Position numbers and translations under genes: made by a program. Shown in pieces: positions 1 through 9,188 of a stretch of 54,467 bases of DNA. The stretch lies in assembly GCA_017882715.1 (NCBI GenBank), contig JADGOY010000006.1:1-54467 (forward strand), in the 5' to 3' direction. The notes beneath the pieces are model-generated. The model ran no database searches. It was not told where the DNA came from and saw nothing but the letters and a program-made list of their open reading frames with translations. Within the stretch, counting starts at the first letter, position 1, and every line of letters begins with the position of its first letter. This DNA is from Nakamurella sp. (GTDB lineage: Bacteria > Actinomycetota > Actinomycetes > Mycobacteriales > Nakamurellaceae).

Positions 1-1
1 C

Positions 2-493
2 CAGTTCGCGCCGCGGATCACCACCATCAAGGTCCCGGTCGACAAGATCGGCGAGGTGATCGGGCCGAAGGGCAAGATGATCAACTCGATCACCGAGGCG
101 ACCGGTGCCGAGATCGCCATCGAGGACGACGGCACCATCTTCGTCTCGGGAGCGGATGGCCAGGCTGTTCAATCCGCAATTGACACGATCAACGCGATCG
201 CGAACCCGCAGCTGCCCAAGGTGGGCGAGCGGTTCCTGGGCACCGTGGTGAAGACGACCGCATTCGGCGCATTCGTGTCGCTGCTGCCCGGCCGTGACGG
301 CCTCGTGCACATCTCGAAGTTGGGGAACGGCAAACGGATCGCCAAGGTCGAGGACGTGGTCAGCGTCGGCGACAAGCTGCAGGTCGAGATCGCCGAGATC
401 GACGCCCGCGGCAAGATCAGCCTGGTGCCGGTGCAGCCCGAGGCTGCCGGTTCCGCAGCCGCTCCTGCCGACGCCGTTCCGGCGCAGGTCTGA
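2..493 (+). CDS. pnp: Polyribonucleotide nucleotidyltransferase (PNPase), C-terminal part
   Basis: This is the 3' end of a gene that begins before the window; the reading frame is open from base 2. PNPase degrades RNA 3'-to-5' by phosphorolysis and acts in mRNA turnover. The visible part holds the two RNA-binding domains of the family: a KH domain with the loop VIGPKGKMI just after the window start, and an S1 domain ([18 protein letters not shown], followed by GLVHISKL). A short Ala/Pro-rich tail ends the protein. The M16 peptidase starts 9 bases downstream, the order seen for gpsI and its peptidase neighbour in mycobacteria. The catalytic RNase PH domains lie outside the window. Confidence 0.95.
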   Translation, partial: QFAPRITTIKVPVDKIGEVIGPKGKMINSITEATGAEIAIEDDGTIFVSGADGQAVQSAIDTINAIANPQLPKVGERFLGTVVKTTAFGAFVSLLPGRDGLVHISKLGNGKRIAKVEDVVSVGDKLQVEIAEIDARGKISLVPVQPEAAGSAAAPADAVPAQV

Positions 494-502
494 GCCATCC
501 GG

Positions 503-1855
503 ATGGCTGCTCGCGCCCGGCGGAGCCGTGTCCTGGAAAGGGGCGCGGACGGCTCGGCGGTGACCTGTTCGGAGCTGCCCGGCGGCGTCCGGGTGGTCAC
601 CGAGAGCGTTCCAGGCGCGCGCAGCGCCTCGGTGGGCGTGTGGGTCGGGGTGGGCTCGGTCGACGAGACACCCCGACTCGCCGGGGCCTCGCACTACCTT
701 GAACACCTGTTGTTCAAGGGCACGAGATACCGCACGGGGTACGACATCTCGGCGACGGTGGATGCGGTCGGCGGTGAGCTGAACGCGTTCACCTCGCACG
801 AGTACACGTGTTACTTTTCCCGGATGCTCGCCGAACAGGCGGCGACCGCGGTGTCCTTGGTCTGCGAGGTGGTGCTCGACGCCACCATCGCCAGATCCGA
901 CGTGGACACCGAACGCAGCGTAATCCTGGAAGAGATCGCGATGCGTGACGACGATCCGGAGGACACCCTCGGTGACGCGTTCGCCGCTGCGCTGTTCGCC
1001 GGGCATCCGGTGGCCGCGCCGGTGATCGGGACGGTCGAGACCATCTCCTCGATGACCAGGGCGCAGGTGGCCGGGTACTACCACCGGCGCTACACCCCGG
1101 ACAGGATGGTCATTGCGGCAGCGGGTGGCCTCGACCACGCCGACGTGCTGCGGTGGGTCCGCGCGGCGTTCCGTGATCGGATCGAACCGTCGCCGACGAA
1201 CGACCCGACCCTGATCAGGCCGGCTCCGCCGCGCACCGGTCGGGGTCGGGTGATCACCCGCCCCGGGACGTTGGTCGTTCACCGGGACACCGAGCAGGCG
1301 CACCTGTGTATCGGGGTGCCGGCGGGGCACCGCAACGACCCCGACAGGGCCGCGCTGGCTGTGCTGTCCGGCGTGCTCGGTGGCGGGATGAGCTCGCGGC
1401 TGTTCCGCAGCATCCGCGAGGAACACGGGCTGGCCTATTCGGTCTATTCGGGCGCGTCCGCGTATGCCGACGTCGGGTCGTTCTCGGTGTATGCGGGCTG
1501 CCTGCCGGACCACCTAGGTCAGGTGGCCAAGCTGATCGGCCAGGAACTCGCGGTCGTCGCCGAATCGGGAATCACCGCCGAGGAACTGCGCCGGGCGCAG
1601 GGGCAGCTGACCGGTTCGCTGGTGCTTGCCCTGGAGGACACCGAGTCGCGGATGAGCCGAGTGGGCAAGAACCTGCTGGTCAGGCCCAATTACCGGTCGG
1701 TCGATGACGAGTTGACGGCGATCCGGGTGGTGACGGCCGATCAGGTGGCGGCGCTGGCCGGGGAGTTGCTGCGCCGCCCGCTGACGGCCGCGGTGGTGGG
1801 CCCGTACGCTTCCACCGACGACCTTCCCGCCGAGTTCACCGAACTGGCCGGCTGA
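503..1855 (+). CDS. M16 family zinc metallopeptidase
   Basis: Predicted 450-residue peptidase of the pitrilysin/processing-peptidase family. The inverted zinc motif HxxEH is present as HYLEH in the context GASHYLEHLLFKGT near residue 66, and the distal zinc-ligand glutamate lies in TERSVILEEIAM roughly 75 residues later. The second half carries the usual inactive M16 repeat, with GGGMSSRLFRSIREEHGLAYSV. The length is normal for bacterial single-chain M16B enzymes. It follows PNPase by 9 bases and probably shares its transcript. ATG 503 lacks a strong ribosome binding site; an internal GTG just before the conserved LPGGVRVVTE segment is an alternative start. The substrate cannot be told from sequence. 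Confidence 0.93.
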   Translation: MAARARRSRVLERGADGSAVTCSELPGGVRVVTESVPGARSASVGVWVGVGSVDETPRLAGASHYLEHLLFKGTRYRTGYDISATVDAVGGELNAFTSHEYTCYFSRMLAEQAATAVSLVCEVVLDATIARSDVDTERSVILEEIAMRDDDPEDTLGDAFAAALFAGHPVAAPVIGTVETISSMTRAQVAGYYHRRYTPDRMVIAAAGGLDHADVLRWVRAAFRDRIEPSPTNDPTLIRPAPPRTGRGRVITRPGTLVVHRDTEQAHLCIGVPAGHRNDPDRAALAVLSGVLGGGMSSRLFRSIREEHGLAYSVYSGASAYADVGSFSVYAGCLPDHLGQVAKLIGQELAVVAESGITAEELRRAQGQLTGSLVLALEDTESRMSRVGKNLLVRPNYRSVDDELTAIRVVTADQVAALAGELLRRPLTAAVVGPYASTDDLPAEFTELAG

Positions 1856-1925
1856 CGGGCTGATCGGCTGTGAGCATCGAGCGCAGGCCACCTGAGGTGG
1901 ACCGGACAGAAACGGGGCAGGGGCC

Positions 1926-2687
1926 ATGACGGATGAAGTCTTGCGGGTCGGTGTGATCGGAGCGCGCGGGCGGATGGGCTCGGAGGTCTGTCTCGCGGTC
2001 GACGCCGCCGCAGATCTGGACCTGGTGGCGGCGGTCGGGCTGGGGGACTGGCTGTTCTCTCTCGCCGACGGCGGCAGCCAGGTGGCGGTCGATTTCACCC
2101 ACCCCGACGCGGTGATGGAGCACATCCGGTTCTGCGTCGACCAGAACATCCATGCGGTCGTCGGCACGTCCGGTCTGACCGAGGCGCGGCTCGACACCAT
2201 CCGGGAGTGGCTGGCCATGAAGCCCGGGCTGGGCGTGATCGTCGTGCCGAACTTCGCCATCGGCGCGGTCCTGACCACCCGGTTCGCCCGGTTGGCTGCC
2301 AGGTTCTTCGAATCCGCCGAGATCATCGAACTGCACCACGCGGGGAAGGCGGATGCTCCCTCCGGCACCGCGTACAGCTCTGCTCAGGCCATTGCCCAGA
2401 CGCGCACGGAACTGGACCTGGGTCCGGTGCCGGACGCCACGACCCAGCAGGCCGACGGCGCGCGTGGAGCAGTGGTCGACGGGATTCATGTGCACTCGGT
2501 GCGGCTACCCGGTCTGGTCGCCCACCAGGAGATCATCATGGGCAGCGCGGGAGAGACCCTGACCATCCGGCACGACTCGTTGAACCGCTCGTCGTTCATG
2601 CCCGGTGTGCTGGCGGCGATCCGCGCCGTTCCCGGCCGGCCGGGTCTGACCGTCGGCCTCGATGAGCTGCTCGGACTCTCGGACTGA
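1926..2687 (+). CDS. dapB: 4-hydroxy-tetrahydrodipicolinate reductase
   Basis: DapB reduces the DapA product with NAD(P)H in the diaminopimelate/lysine pathway, which supplies lysine and peptidoglycan cross-links. The 253-residue protein has the N-terminal nucleotide-binding loop GVIGARGRMGSEV and the catalytic/substrate segment ELHHAGKADAPSGTA near residues 138-152. The later VHSVRLPGLVAHQEI segment is also typical of the family. Length is normal for actinobacterial DapB. The partner gene dapA lies about 10.7 kb downstream on the same strand. Confidence 0.96.
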   Translation: MTDEVLRVGVIGARGRMGSEVCLAVDAAADLDLVAAVGLGDWLFSLADGGSQVAVDFTHPDAVMEHIRFCVDQNIHAVVGTSGLTEARLDTIREWLAMKPGLGVIVVPNFAIGAVLTTRFARLAARFFESAEIIELHHAGKADAPSGTAYSSAQAIAQTRTELDLGPVPDATTQQADGARGAVVDGIHVHSVRLPGLVAHQEIIMGSAGETLTIRHDSLNRSSFMPGVLAAIRAVPGRPGLTVGLDELLGLSD

Positions 2688-2694
2688 CCTCGGC

Positions 2695-3144
2695 GTGCGG
2701 ATCCGGCTGATCGTCGGCTTGCTGACCGCGGCCCTGCTCGTCTACTTCTGGCTGCTCACCGACAAGGCGTTGGCGCTGCTCACCTCCGGGACGACCGCCG
2801 GGATCGCGCTCGGCGTCGGGGTATTGTTGTTGCCCGTCCTGGGCGCCGTGTTGGTGGCGTTCGAGCTGCGTTTTGGTTGGCAGACACAGACTCTGGGTCG
2901 CCGATTGACCGCTGACGGTGGCCTACCGGATGACTCCGTGCTGCCCCGGCGCCCGTCCGGCCGGGTGGACAGGGACGCCGCGGACGCGCATTTCGAGGTT
3001 GTCCGGACAGAGGTGGAGGCTGCGCCGGACGACTGGCGGGGCTGGTACCGGCTGGCGCACGCCTACGACATCGCGGGGGACCGGAAACGGGCCAGGGAGG
3101 CGATGCGCCGGGCCATCGAGCTGGCCGGGCGCGAGTCGGGCTGA
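2695..3144 (+). CDS. Membrane protein with a C-terminal TPR-like segment
   Basis: Predicted 149-residue protein starting at GTG 2695, 7 bases after dapB ends. An in-frame ATG at 2662, inside dapB, is the longer alternative. Two hydrophobic helices (about residues 3-20 and 30-55) are followed by a soluble part ending in DWRGWYRLAHAYDIAGDRKRAREAMRRAIEL, which reads as one TPR unit and a partial second. A small membrane protein next to dapB is conserved in mycobacteria (the Rv2772c position). Function is unknown; the TPR suggests a protein-protein contact at the membrane. Confidence 0.8.
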   Translation: MRIRLIVGLLTAALLVYFWLLTDKALALLTSGTTAGIALGVGVLLLPVLGAVLVAFELRFGWQTQTLGRRLTADGGLPDDSVLPRRPSGRVDRDAADAHFEVVRTEVEAAPDDWRGWYRLAHAYDIAGDRKRAREAMRRAIELAGRESG

Positions 3145-3221
3145 CCTCGCTCGATCGCCCGGCTGATCCTCGCTCGATCGTCAACCGCGACTGTGGTGGT
3201 GAGTTGCGATCGGCGTATCTG
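3145..3221. repeat. Short convergent spacer with a duplicated 13-mer
   Basis: The 77-base gap between two converging genes contains two close copies of CCTCGCTCGATCG (about 3145-3157 and 3169-3181). No clear stem with a T tract is visible, so I do not call a terminator. Confidence 0.4.
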
Positions 3222-3734
3222 TCACACCGCCACCAGGTCAATCCCGCCCGAATACCGGATCTCGACGAGCTCTCCGGCGCCGGTGTCGAAGGCGCGGTGG
3301 GCGCCGTCGGCGGACCACCCGGCAACGGTGGCGAATCGGCGGCTCGCGTTGTCCGTTTCCGGGACCCACCAGCGCCCCGATGTCGCGCCCAGCCGTCGCA
3401 GGGCATCGGCCGCGCCCGCCAGCAGGCGCCCGCCGTGTCCACGGCGTCCCCAGCGGGGCACGACGTACAGCAGCTCGATCTCGCCCGCCAGGTCGCCGTC
3501 GGGCTCTGGCGCGACCGCGGCGAAGCCGATCGGCACGGTGCCTTCGGTGGCCAGCAGCACCGCACCGCCCTGGGCGAGCCGCGCTTCCCACGCCGCGGCG
3601 TGCGCTGCCGGGTCGGACAGCATCACCTCCGAGGGCAGGAGGTCGGAGAATGCCTGCTGCCACACCTGAATCTGCAGTCCGGCGATCGTCGCGGCGTCAC
3701 CGGCGTCGGCGCGGCGCACTCGGCTCTCGGCCAA
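3222..3734 (-). CDS. GNAT family N-acetyltransferase
   Basis: Predicted 170-residue acetyl-CoA-dependent acyltransferase. The GNAT core is clear: strand IELLYVVPRWGRRGHGGRLL carries motif A (R-x-x-G-x-G/A type, here RRGHGG), preceded by VPIGFAAVAPEPDG and followed by WWVPETDNASRRFATVAGW. I prefer TTG 3734 as start because it has a good ribosome binding site (GAGGGGAG) about five bases upstream and gives the usual N terminus RVRRADAGDAATIAGLQ. The longer open frame upstream is poorly conserved Arg-rich sequence. It is transcribed away from the decayed YcaQ-type gene. The substrate is unknown. Confidence 0.85.
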   Translation of the reverse strand: MAESRVRRADAGDAATIAGLQIQVWQQAFSDLLPSEVMLSDPAAHAAAWEARLAQGGAVLLATEGTVPIGFAAVAPEPDGDLAGEIELLYVVPRWGRRGHGGRLLAGAADALRRLGATSGRWWVPETDNASRRFATVAGWSADGAHRAFDTGAGELVEIRYSGGIDLVAV

Positions 3735-3764
3735 CGGACTCCCCTCACAGCTCCCGCCGACAGC

Positions 3765-4995
3765 ATGCCAGCTTCTGTCACCCCGGGCCCGGTCAGGCCG
3801 GCCGCATCGCGATCGCCGCGCAACTGCTGGGCGGACCATCCCGCGCGGCCGACGCGCCGGTGGTCAACCGGGGCCATCTCATGTGGTTGGTGCGGGCGAT
3901 CGGCTTGTTGCAGATCGACTCGGTGAAGGTGCTGGCCAGGGCACACCCGTTGCCGATTTTCTGCCGGCTCGGTCCGTATCCGGTCAGCGTGCTGGACGGC
4001 GCGGCCTGGCCGCGCTCGTCCCGTGATCGGCTGCTGGTCGAGGCATGGGCGTATGTGCCTCGCGGATCCGCTATCCGTGCAGCCCCTGGTGCGTTGGCGC
4101 CAGGAGCTGTCGCGACCGAGCCGTGGGGCCGGGTCGACGTACTCCGGCGCAACCATCCCGGGTTCCTGGACACGGTGCTGGCGGTGATCGCCGACCAGGG
4201 CCCGAGTTCGGCCGGTGATATCGAGAAGACCCTCGAGGCGCCTGGGCGCGGCACGTCGGGGTGGTGGGAGTGGTCACTCACCAAGACGGCCTGCGAATAC
4301 CTGTTCGCCGTCGGTGCGATCGGCGTCGCCGACCGGCGTGGGTTCGAACGCTGCTACGACCTCATCGACCGGGTGCTGCCGGCGGAGTTCTTGTCGATGC
4401 CGACCCCGGCCGTTCCGGACGCCAAGCGCGCTGCTGGCGTTGGCAGCTCGTTCTGATGGCATCGGAACGGTCGCCGACCTTGCGGACTACCACCGCGTCT
4501 CCGTGCGAAGCGCTCGGATTGCGCTGGCCGAGCTTGTCGAGGGAGGCGAAGTCAGCCAGGTACGGGTGCGGGGTTGGAACGAACCGGCGTTCCTGCCCAG
4601 GGAAGCGCGGATACCCCGCCGGGTCACCGGATCGGCGTTGCTGGGCCCGTTCGACCCGCTGATCTGGGCCCGGGAACGCACCGAGCGATTGTTCGACACC
4701 CGCTACCGCATCGAGATCTACACCGCTGCCGCGCAACGTCAGTACGGGTATTACGTGCTGCCTGCTGGTCGGCGAGCAGATCGTCGGTCGGTTCGATCTG
4801 AAGCCGTCAGGGCAACTGGGCAGCTGCTGGTCCAGGCGTCGTGGTCCGAGGAGGGATCGGACCCGGCGGTCGGCGCCGACGCCGCCGCCATGGAGTTGGT
4901 CAGGATGGCCGGATGGTTGGGTCTTGACGAGGCGGTGGTGCTGCCCCGCGGCGACCTGTGGAGCACGCTGGCCGCCCGATCGGGTATGCAGCTCG
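3765..4995 (+). pseudogene. Decayed winged-helix DNA-binding protein of the YcaQ type
   Basis: YcaQ-type winged-helix proteins (about 400 residues) include DNA glycosylases that unhook interstrand crosslinks. Homologous segments occur in the right order but in changing frames: RIAIAAQLL, then GLLQIDSVKVLARAHPLP and RLGPYPVSVLDGAAW in one frame, PLVRWRQEL (about 4075-4110) in another, WGRVDVLRRNHPG and WWEWSLTKTACEYLF back in the first, ALLALAARSDGIGTVADLADY after about 4435, VGEQIVGRFDLK (4768-4803) in a third, and LLVQASWSEEG after about 4815. That needs at least five frame switches, and the normal stop is lost into a GC-rich repeat. Several indels do not fall in homopolymers, which favours true decay over sequencing error. 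Confidence 0.8.
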
Positions 4996-5030
4996 GCTCG
5001 GCCCGCCGAGGTACGGGCTGGCGGGTCTGT

Positions 5031-5085
5031 GGCCGGCGGGGCAAGGGCCGGCGGGGCAGGGGCCGGCGGGGCAGGGGCCGGCGGG
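5031..5085. repeat. 15-bp GC-rich tandem repeat, 3.7 copies
   Basis: The unit GGCCGGCGGGGCARG repeats at 5031, 5046, 5061 and partly 5076. It sits just after the end of the decayed YcaQ-type gene and upstream of the gamma-glutamyltransferase start. Confidence 0.9.
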
Positions 5086-5184
5086 AGCAGGTGATAGGGA
5101 GACAGCGGACGGCTGGCGTGGAGCCTCGGCAGTCACGGTCGACTCAGCCATTCCGGGCTCCAGCCCGCCCGGTAGCCTGCCCGG

Positions 5185-6594
5185 GTGACTTCTCTGCCGG
5201 CATCCGTGGCCGCCGGTCATCCCGCGACGGCCACCGTCGGGCGTGACATCCTCGCTCGCGGTGGTACGGCCGCCGACGCCGCGGCCGCCATGATCCTGAC
5301 CGGCTGCGTGGCCGAGACACTGTTCACGGGTCTGGGCGGCGGGGGCTTCGCGACGGTTTACGACGCGCGCACCAGGAACGTTCACTGCATCGACTTCTTC
5401 GTCGCTGTCCCCGGCCTCGACGGCACGGTGCCAGCCGCGGCACGGGCGATCAAGGTCAGTTTTGGTGACGTCGAGGTGCCCTACGCGGTGGGTGGCCCGA
5501 GCGTCGCCGTCCCAGGTACTCCCAGTGGGGTAGCAGCGCTGCACGCCTCGTTCGGACGCTTGCGGTGGGACGAGATCGTTTCGCCGGCAAGGGATCTGGC
5601 CCGTGACGGGGTTCCGTTCCCGCTGGCCCATGCGCAGCTGCTGCCGGACGTTGCCGCTGCCATGGTCCTCGGCGACGGCGTCGCGGTGTACACCCGCCCG
5701 GATGGTGACGGCGGTCGGCGGCACCTGGGTCACGGTGAGTTGCTGCATCACGAGGGCTTGGCCCACACCCTGGACGACTACCTGCAGGAGGGGCCGGAGA
5801 TCCTCTCCACCGGCCGGAGGGGCCGGTCCTTTGTCGACGCCGTGTGGTCGGACGGCGGTGCATTGTCGGTGGCCGACATGGCCGCGTATCGCGTTGAGGA
5901 ACTCACCGTAAACCACGCCGCTTTCGGCCCAGGCACGATCTGTGTACGCGGGAACGATCTCGACCACTTCGCCGCCACGGCGGTCGCGGTCAATCGGGTG
6001 CTCGTCGGAGCAGGACCAATCGAGCGGGCGCGTCAGCTGGTGGCGGCGTTGCGCTCGCCGCCCATGCGCGCCGAGACCACCACGGTGGTCGCCGTGGACA
6101 GCGACGGAAATGCCTGTGCGGCAACACATTCGCTCGGGCTCGGGTCGGGGGTCTGGACCGGTGGGGTGCACGGAAACTCGATGCTCGGCGAAGGCGAGTT
6201 GCTGCGCGGCGACCTGCGACCGGGCGAACGGATGCCGTCGATGATGGTTCCGCTGGTGGTCACCGACGACGCGGGTGGACTCCTGATCGCAGGCGGGGCG
6301 GCCGGCGGCAGCCGTATCCGGCCTGCTCTGCTGCAAGTACTGGCCGGCGTGCTCATCGACGGCCACGGCGCGGCCGAAGCCGTAGCCGCGCCGCGGTTGG
6401 TAGCGACGAGCGACGCCGTGCACGTGGAGCCGGGCTATTCGCCGGAGGTTATTCGTGGGCTGGGTGATGACGGCGAGCAGGTGGTGCAGTGGCCCGAGCA
6501 GCGGCCGTACTTCGGGGGGGTGGCGGTGGTCGCGCACGATGGTCCTGCGGCGGATCCTCGGCGTGGTGGCCTGGCGTTGCGAATGGAATCCTGA
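5185..6594 (+). CDS. Gamma-glutamyltransferase family protein (Ntn-hydrolase fold)
   Basis: Predicted 469-residue member of the GGT family, which cleaves gamma-glutamyl bonds after autoprocessing at a threonine. The N-terminal signature is clear: HPATATVGRDILARGGTAADAAAAM and ETLFTGLGGGGFATVYD. The processing/nucleophile position aligns with Thr298 in ETTTVVAVDSDGN (family TTHxSVVDxDGN); the His and Ser usually found there are replaced. The C-terminal GERMPSMMVPLVV and AGGAAGGSRIRPA segments fit the small subunit. No signal peptide is visible, so it may act in the cytoplasm. It starts at GTG 5185. The replaced residues make substrate and activity uncertain; it could be a GGT-like amidase or acylase. 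Confidence 0.85.
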   Translation: MTSLPASVAAGHPATATVGRDILARGGTAADAAAAMILTGCVAETLFTGLGGGGFATVYDARTRNVHCIDFFVAVPGLDGTVPAAARAIKVSFGDVEVPYAVGGPSVAVPGTPSGVAALHASFGRLRWDEIVSPARDLARDGVPFPLAHAQLLPDVAAAMVLGDGVAVYTRPDGDGGRRHLGHGELLHHEGLAHTLDDYLQEGPEILSTGRRGRSFVDAVWSDGGALSVADMAAYRVEELTVNHAAFGPGTICVRGNDLDHFAATAVAVNRVLVGAGPIERARQLVAALRSPPMRAETTTVVAVDSDGNACAATHSLGLGSGVWTGGVHGNSMLGEGELLRGDLRPGERMPSMMVPLVVTDDAGGLLIAGGAAGGSRIRPALLQVLAGVLIDGHGAAEAVAAPRLVATSDAVHVEPGYSPEVIRGLGDDGEQVVQWPEQRPYFGGVAVVAHDGPAADPRRGGLALRMES

Positions 6595-7434
6595 GCCGGC
6601 AATCGGCGGTAGGCAGTCCGAGCCGACGCCGAAGTCGCTCCGCGGTCGTCTCAAGATCGGGCTGGGCTGCGGGTTGAGTGCCGGACCGAGCATGCACGGT
6701 TTGACCGAATTGACCGGTCGCCCTTGCGGCGCCCGACTCGACCGGAGCGCCGAGGGCAACGCGTCCCGGCACCGGCGGGTGGATCGCTCGGACGCGACGC
6801 GTACACGTGGTTGTGGACGCTGGCCATCCTGCCGACCCTGCCAGTCAAATCGCCCAGCCGCATGCCTGATCCGATCGGTGTGTCAACGCGGCTGGCCATT
6901 TCCGATCCAGTCGGCCCCGATGCCGTCAAAGGGCCAGGTCGCGCATCGGGCTCGGTCACGATCGCCGGACGGGATGAGGTAACCGCAGCCTCGGCTATGT
7001 GCATATCGGACCCTCCGGTCGGCATATCATGGCAGGTATAGACCATAGAATAGTACAGGTGTAGCATCGTGTCCAGATGTTTTCAGACGGGGGGTGGTGA
7101 CCGGTGCACGTGCTGGGGGCGCTGACCGGTGACGGTGCAGGAGTTCGCCGAGCGCGCGTTGCTGGATGGCCCGGACGCGGCCGCCGCGGCCCTGGCGGCG
7201 ACGTCTTTGGAATCATGCCGGCTCGGCCGTGCCGGCATAGTGGCTCGGACGGTCTTGCCGACTCGCAGGGTATTGCCGGCTCGGACGGCCTTGCCCACCC
7301 ACTGTCAGGGGGCTCGGGCATGCTCGCCAGATGCCGGGCCAGATCACTTGCACTCCGCCCACACCCGCGCCGGGTCGTCCGCGACAGCGGGGTCCGGCGG
7401 CCACCGAGCCTGATCCGGCCACTGACACATCGAG
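6595..7434. other. 840-bp region without a convincing gene
   Basis: Open frames here are short, overlap one another and look like shadows. A +strand frame from GTG 7129 begins VTVQEFAERALLDGPDAAAAALAATSLE, which reads like coding sequence for about 35 codons but then degrades into low-complexity sequence. A frame near 6798-6845 reads DAYTWLWTLAILPTL, like a membrane helix. Both could be remnants. About 7000-7075 is clearly AT-richer than its surroundings and carries GCATATC at 7001 and 7022, 21 bases apart. About 7210-7300 is repetitive, with several copies of a TTGCCG-CTCGGACGG motif. Confidence 0.5.
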
Positions 7435-8370
7435 CTACACCGCGGCGGCGCGCCGCAGCCGGATGTTGCCGGAGGTGGTCTTCACCCTGATGTCCAACAC
7501 AGGCGCGTCGTCCTCAGGGGCCTGGTCGCTGACGTCGAAATCCGTGTCCGTAGTGCCCGAGATGGTGCTGAGCTCGACGGAGGCCAGCGATCCCGGGTGG
7601 ATTCCGATTTCCACATCACCGGAGACCGCGATCGCTTCGGCCTGCCCGGCAGCGGCATCCACCAGCCGGATATCACCGGAAACTGTACGGGCGCTGATGT
7701 TTCCGCCCGGCTTGTCCACCCGAATGTCACCAGATGTGCTGTGCAGCAGTGCATCTCCTGCGGTGCGATGTACCCCGATGTCTCCGGAGGCGGTGCGCAG
7801 GTCGCAGTCACCGGTCGCCGAGATGGTCACGTCGCCGGACGCGGTCTGGACCACCGATCGTCCCTGGACCCGGTCGATGGTGATATCGCCTGAGGCGGTG
7901 CGGGTTTCGAGCCGATCAGCCTCGCCGGTGAGGGTGACGTCCGCGGACTGAGTCTGCACCCGCACGCCCGATCCGGTCGGGGCGGTGATGTGTACGGCGA
8001 ACGACGAGCGCCAACCCTGACGCGCATGGTCGGTGTCGACGATCAGCGTGCCGCCACGGCCTTCGTCGGTCGTGTCCCGGAGGTCGACCAGCACCCGCTC
8101 GGCCGGGTCGACGTCGTCCTGATCGGCCTCGAACCGGTGGAAGTCGTCGTGGTCCTCGACGCCGCGGACATCGAATCCTCGACGGGCGCCGACCGACTGC
8201 CGGGCGCCTGCCACAGCGCGAAACACGTCGTCCAGGAACCCGAACGGATGGGAGGAGCTGGCGGTGACTTCCACCGTGGTGGTGGTGACGTCGGCGAGAT
8301 CGAGCCGGATCTCCCCGGAAGAATTGCGGATCTCGATGGTGATCGGATCAGGAGTCAGGAAGGTGTGCAT
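7435..8370 (-). CDS. DUF4097 family beta-strand repeat protein
   Basis: Predicted 311-residue protein built from beta-solenoid-like repeats of about 20 residues, each with a (T/V)xSGDI core: ITIDRV, TASGDVTISATG, TASGDIGVHRT, STSGDIRVDKPG, TVSGDIRLVD, AVSGDVEIGI, TTSGNIRLRRA. ATG 8370 (MHTFLTPDPITIEIRNSSG) has GAGGAA just upstream and gives the normal DUF4097 N terminus. There is no signal peptide. In many actinobacteria this protein is encoded next to a HicB-like ribbon-helix-helix protein, as here. The function of the family is not known; adhesin-like or scaffold roles are only suggestions from the repeat structure. Confidence 0.88.
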   Translation of the reverse strand: MHTFLTPDPITIEIRNSSGEIRLDLADVTTTTVEVTASSSHPFGFLDDVFRAVAGARQSVGARRGFDVRGVEDHDDFHRFEADQDDVDPAERVLVDLRDTTDEGRGGTLIVDTDHARQGWRSSFAVHITAPTGSGVRVQTQSADVTLTGEADRLETRTASGDITIDRVQGRSVVQTASGDVTISATGDCDLRTASGDIGVHRTAGDALLHSTSGDIRVDKPGGNISARTVSGDIRLVDAAAGQAEAIAVSGDVEIGIHPGSLASVELSTISGTTDTDFDVSDQAPEDDAPVLDIRVKTTSGNIRLRRAAAV

Positions 8371-8424
8371 GAGTTCCTCATCTGAGTGGAGCGGGTGGCA
8401 TGTGGTGGATGATCTGGATGTTCC

Positions 8425-8456
8425 GAACCGGATCGGGGTCGAACCGGATCGGGGTC
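8425..8456. repeat. 16-bp direct tandem duplication between two minus-strand genes
   Basis: GAACCGGATCGGGGTC occurs twice in tandem (8425-8440 and 8441-8456) and starts a third time. It lies in the 245-base spacer between the ribbon-helix-helix gene and the DUF4097 gene; no gene is visible in that spacer. Confidence 0.85.
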
Positions 8457-8615
8457 GAACCGGCGACGTGGGCGACCGGAACAGCGGGCCAGGCGCCACG
8501 GTCGGTGACGCCGCGAAAACCGGCCTCGGCGACGGTCGGGGACGTCGCGAAAACGGTCGGTCGTGGCGTCACGAACAACCGGGCTGCACCCGGGACCTGG
8601 ACCGATCGAGAGCCA

Positions 8616-9188
8616 TCAGCCGCGGACGAACCCGCTGACGGTGCGACCCTGGCCGCCCTGCCCGTGGCCGCGATGGTTGCCCTTGCCGGGAACCGCGGAG
8701 CGTACCGAGTCGGAAACCGCGCGGGAGATGTAGGTATTGAGCGACACGCCTTCCTGGGCGGCGGCCCGCTCGGCCTGCGACTTGAGCTCGTTGAACAGCC
8801 GCACCGTGGTGCGAGACAGTTCGCCGCCTGCATCCTGCATAGCCCGGCGCAAATCATCGGCACTCTGTCCACCATCAGCCGAGCGGCCGTCGTCGGTCGT
8901 GCCGGCCCCGCCGGGGGAACCGGTTGGGCCGGCATAGGAAGGCAGCACGTGCCGGGTCACCGACACCCGGACGTCGCGTCCGTCGAGGCGGAGTTCGACG
9001 GTGGTGTCCTCCAGGGCGCCGGTCACCTCCGTGGCGAGGTCGGACAATGCGTTCATGATCGCCAGCCGAGCAGCCGGCTCGATGGCGGAGGCGAGCAGCG
9101 CGGCCGCCCGGCGGGAGTCCTCGTCGCCGACGGACGCTGCGGTGAGTAGGTCGTCGCGGAGGTTCTGGGTATAGGGAGTGAGGTCCAT
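8616..9188 (-). CDS. HicB-like ribbon-helix-helix protein
   Basis: Predicted 190-residue protein. The C-terminal third contains a ribbon-helix-helix type segment (ELSRTTVRLFNELKSQAERAAAQEGVSLNTYISRAVSDSVR, about residues 121-161 in two pieces), as in HicB antitoxins. The N-terminal half (MDLTPYTQNLRDDLLTAA, then a helical stretch and VELRLDGRDVRVSV) is the form found in actinobacterial proteins annotated as HicB-family antitoxins that sit before a DUF4097 gene. No HicA toxin is encoded nearby, so a toxin-antitoxin role is not supported; a DNA-binding autoregulator is more likely. The tail is Gly/His/Gln-rich. Start ATG 9188 is chosen because upstream codons are not conserved-looking. Confidence 0.8.
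   Translation of the reverse strand: MDLTPYTQNLRDDLLTAASVGDEDSRRAAALLASAIEPAARLAIMNALSDLATEVTGALEDTTVELRLDGRDVRVSVTRHVLPSYAGPTGSPGGAGTTDDGRSADGGQSADDLRRAMQDAGGELSRTTVRLFNELKSQAERAAAQEGVSLNTYISRAVSDSVRSAVPGKGNHRGHGQGGQGRTVSGFVRG

Noticed and set aside
4900-6759. Very long minus-strand open frame opposite the gamma-glutamyltransferase gene
   Set aside because: It is Arg/Pro/His-rich shadow sequence produced by high GC, with no domain, and the plus-strand gene has clear family motifs.
8616-9188. HicAB toxin-antitoxin module
   Set aside because: Only an antitoxin-like ribbon-helix-helix protein is present; no HicA-type toxin is encoded on either side.
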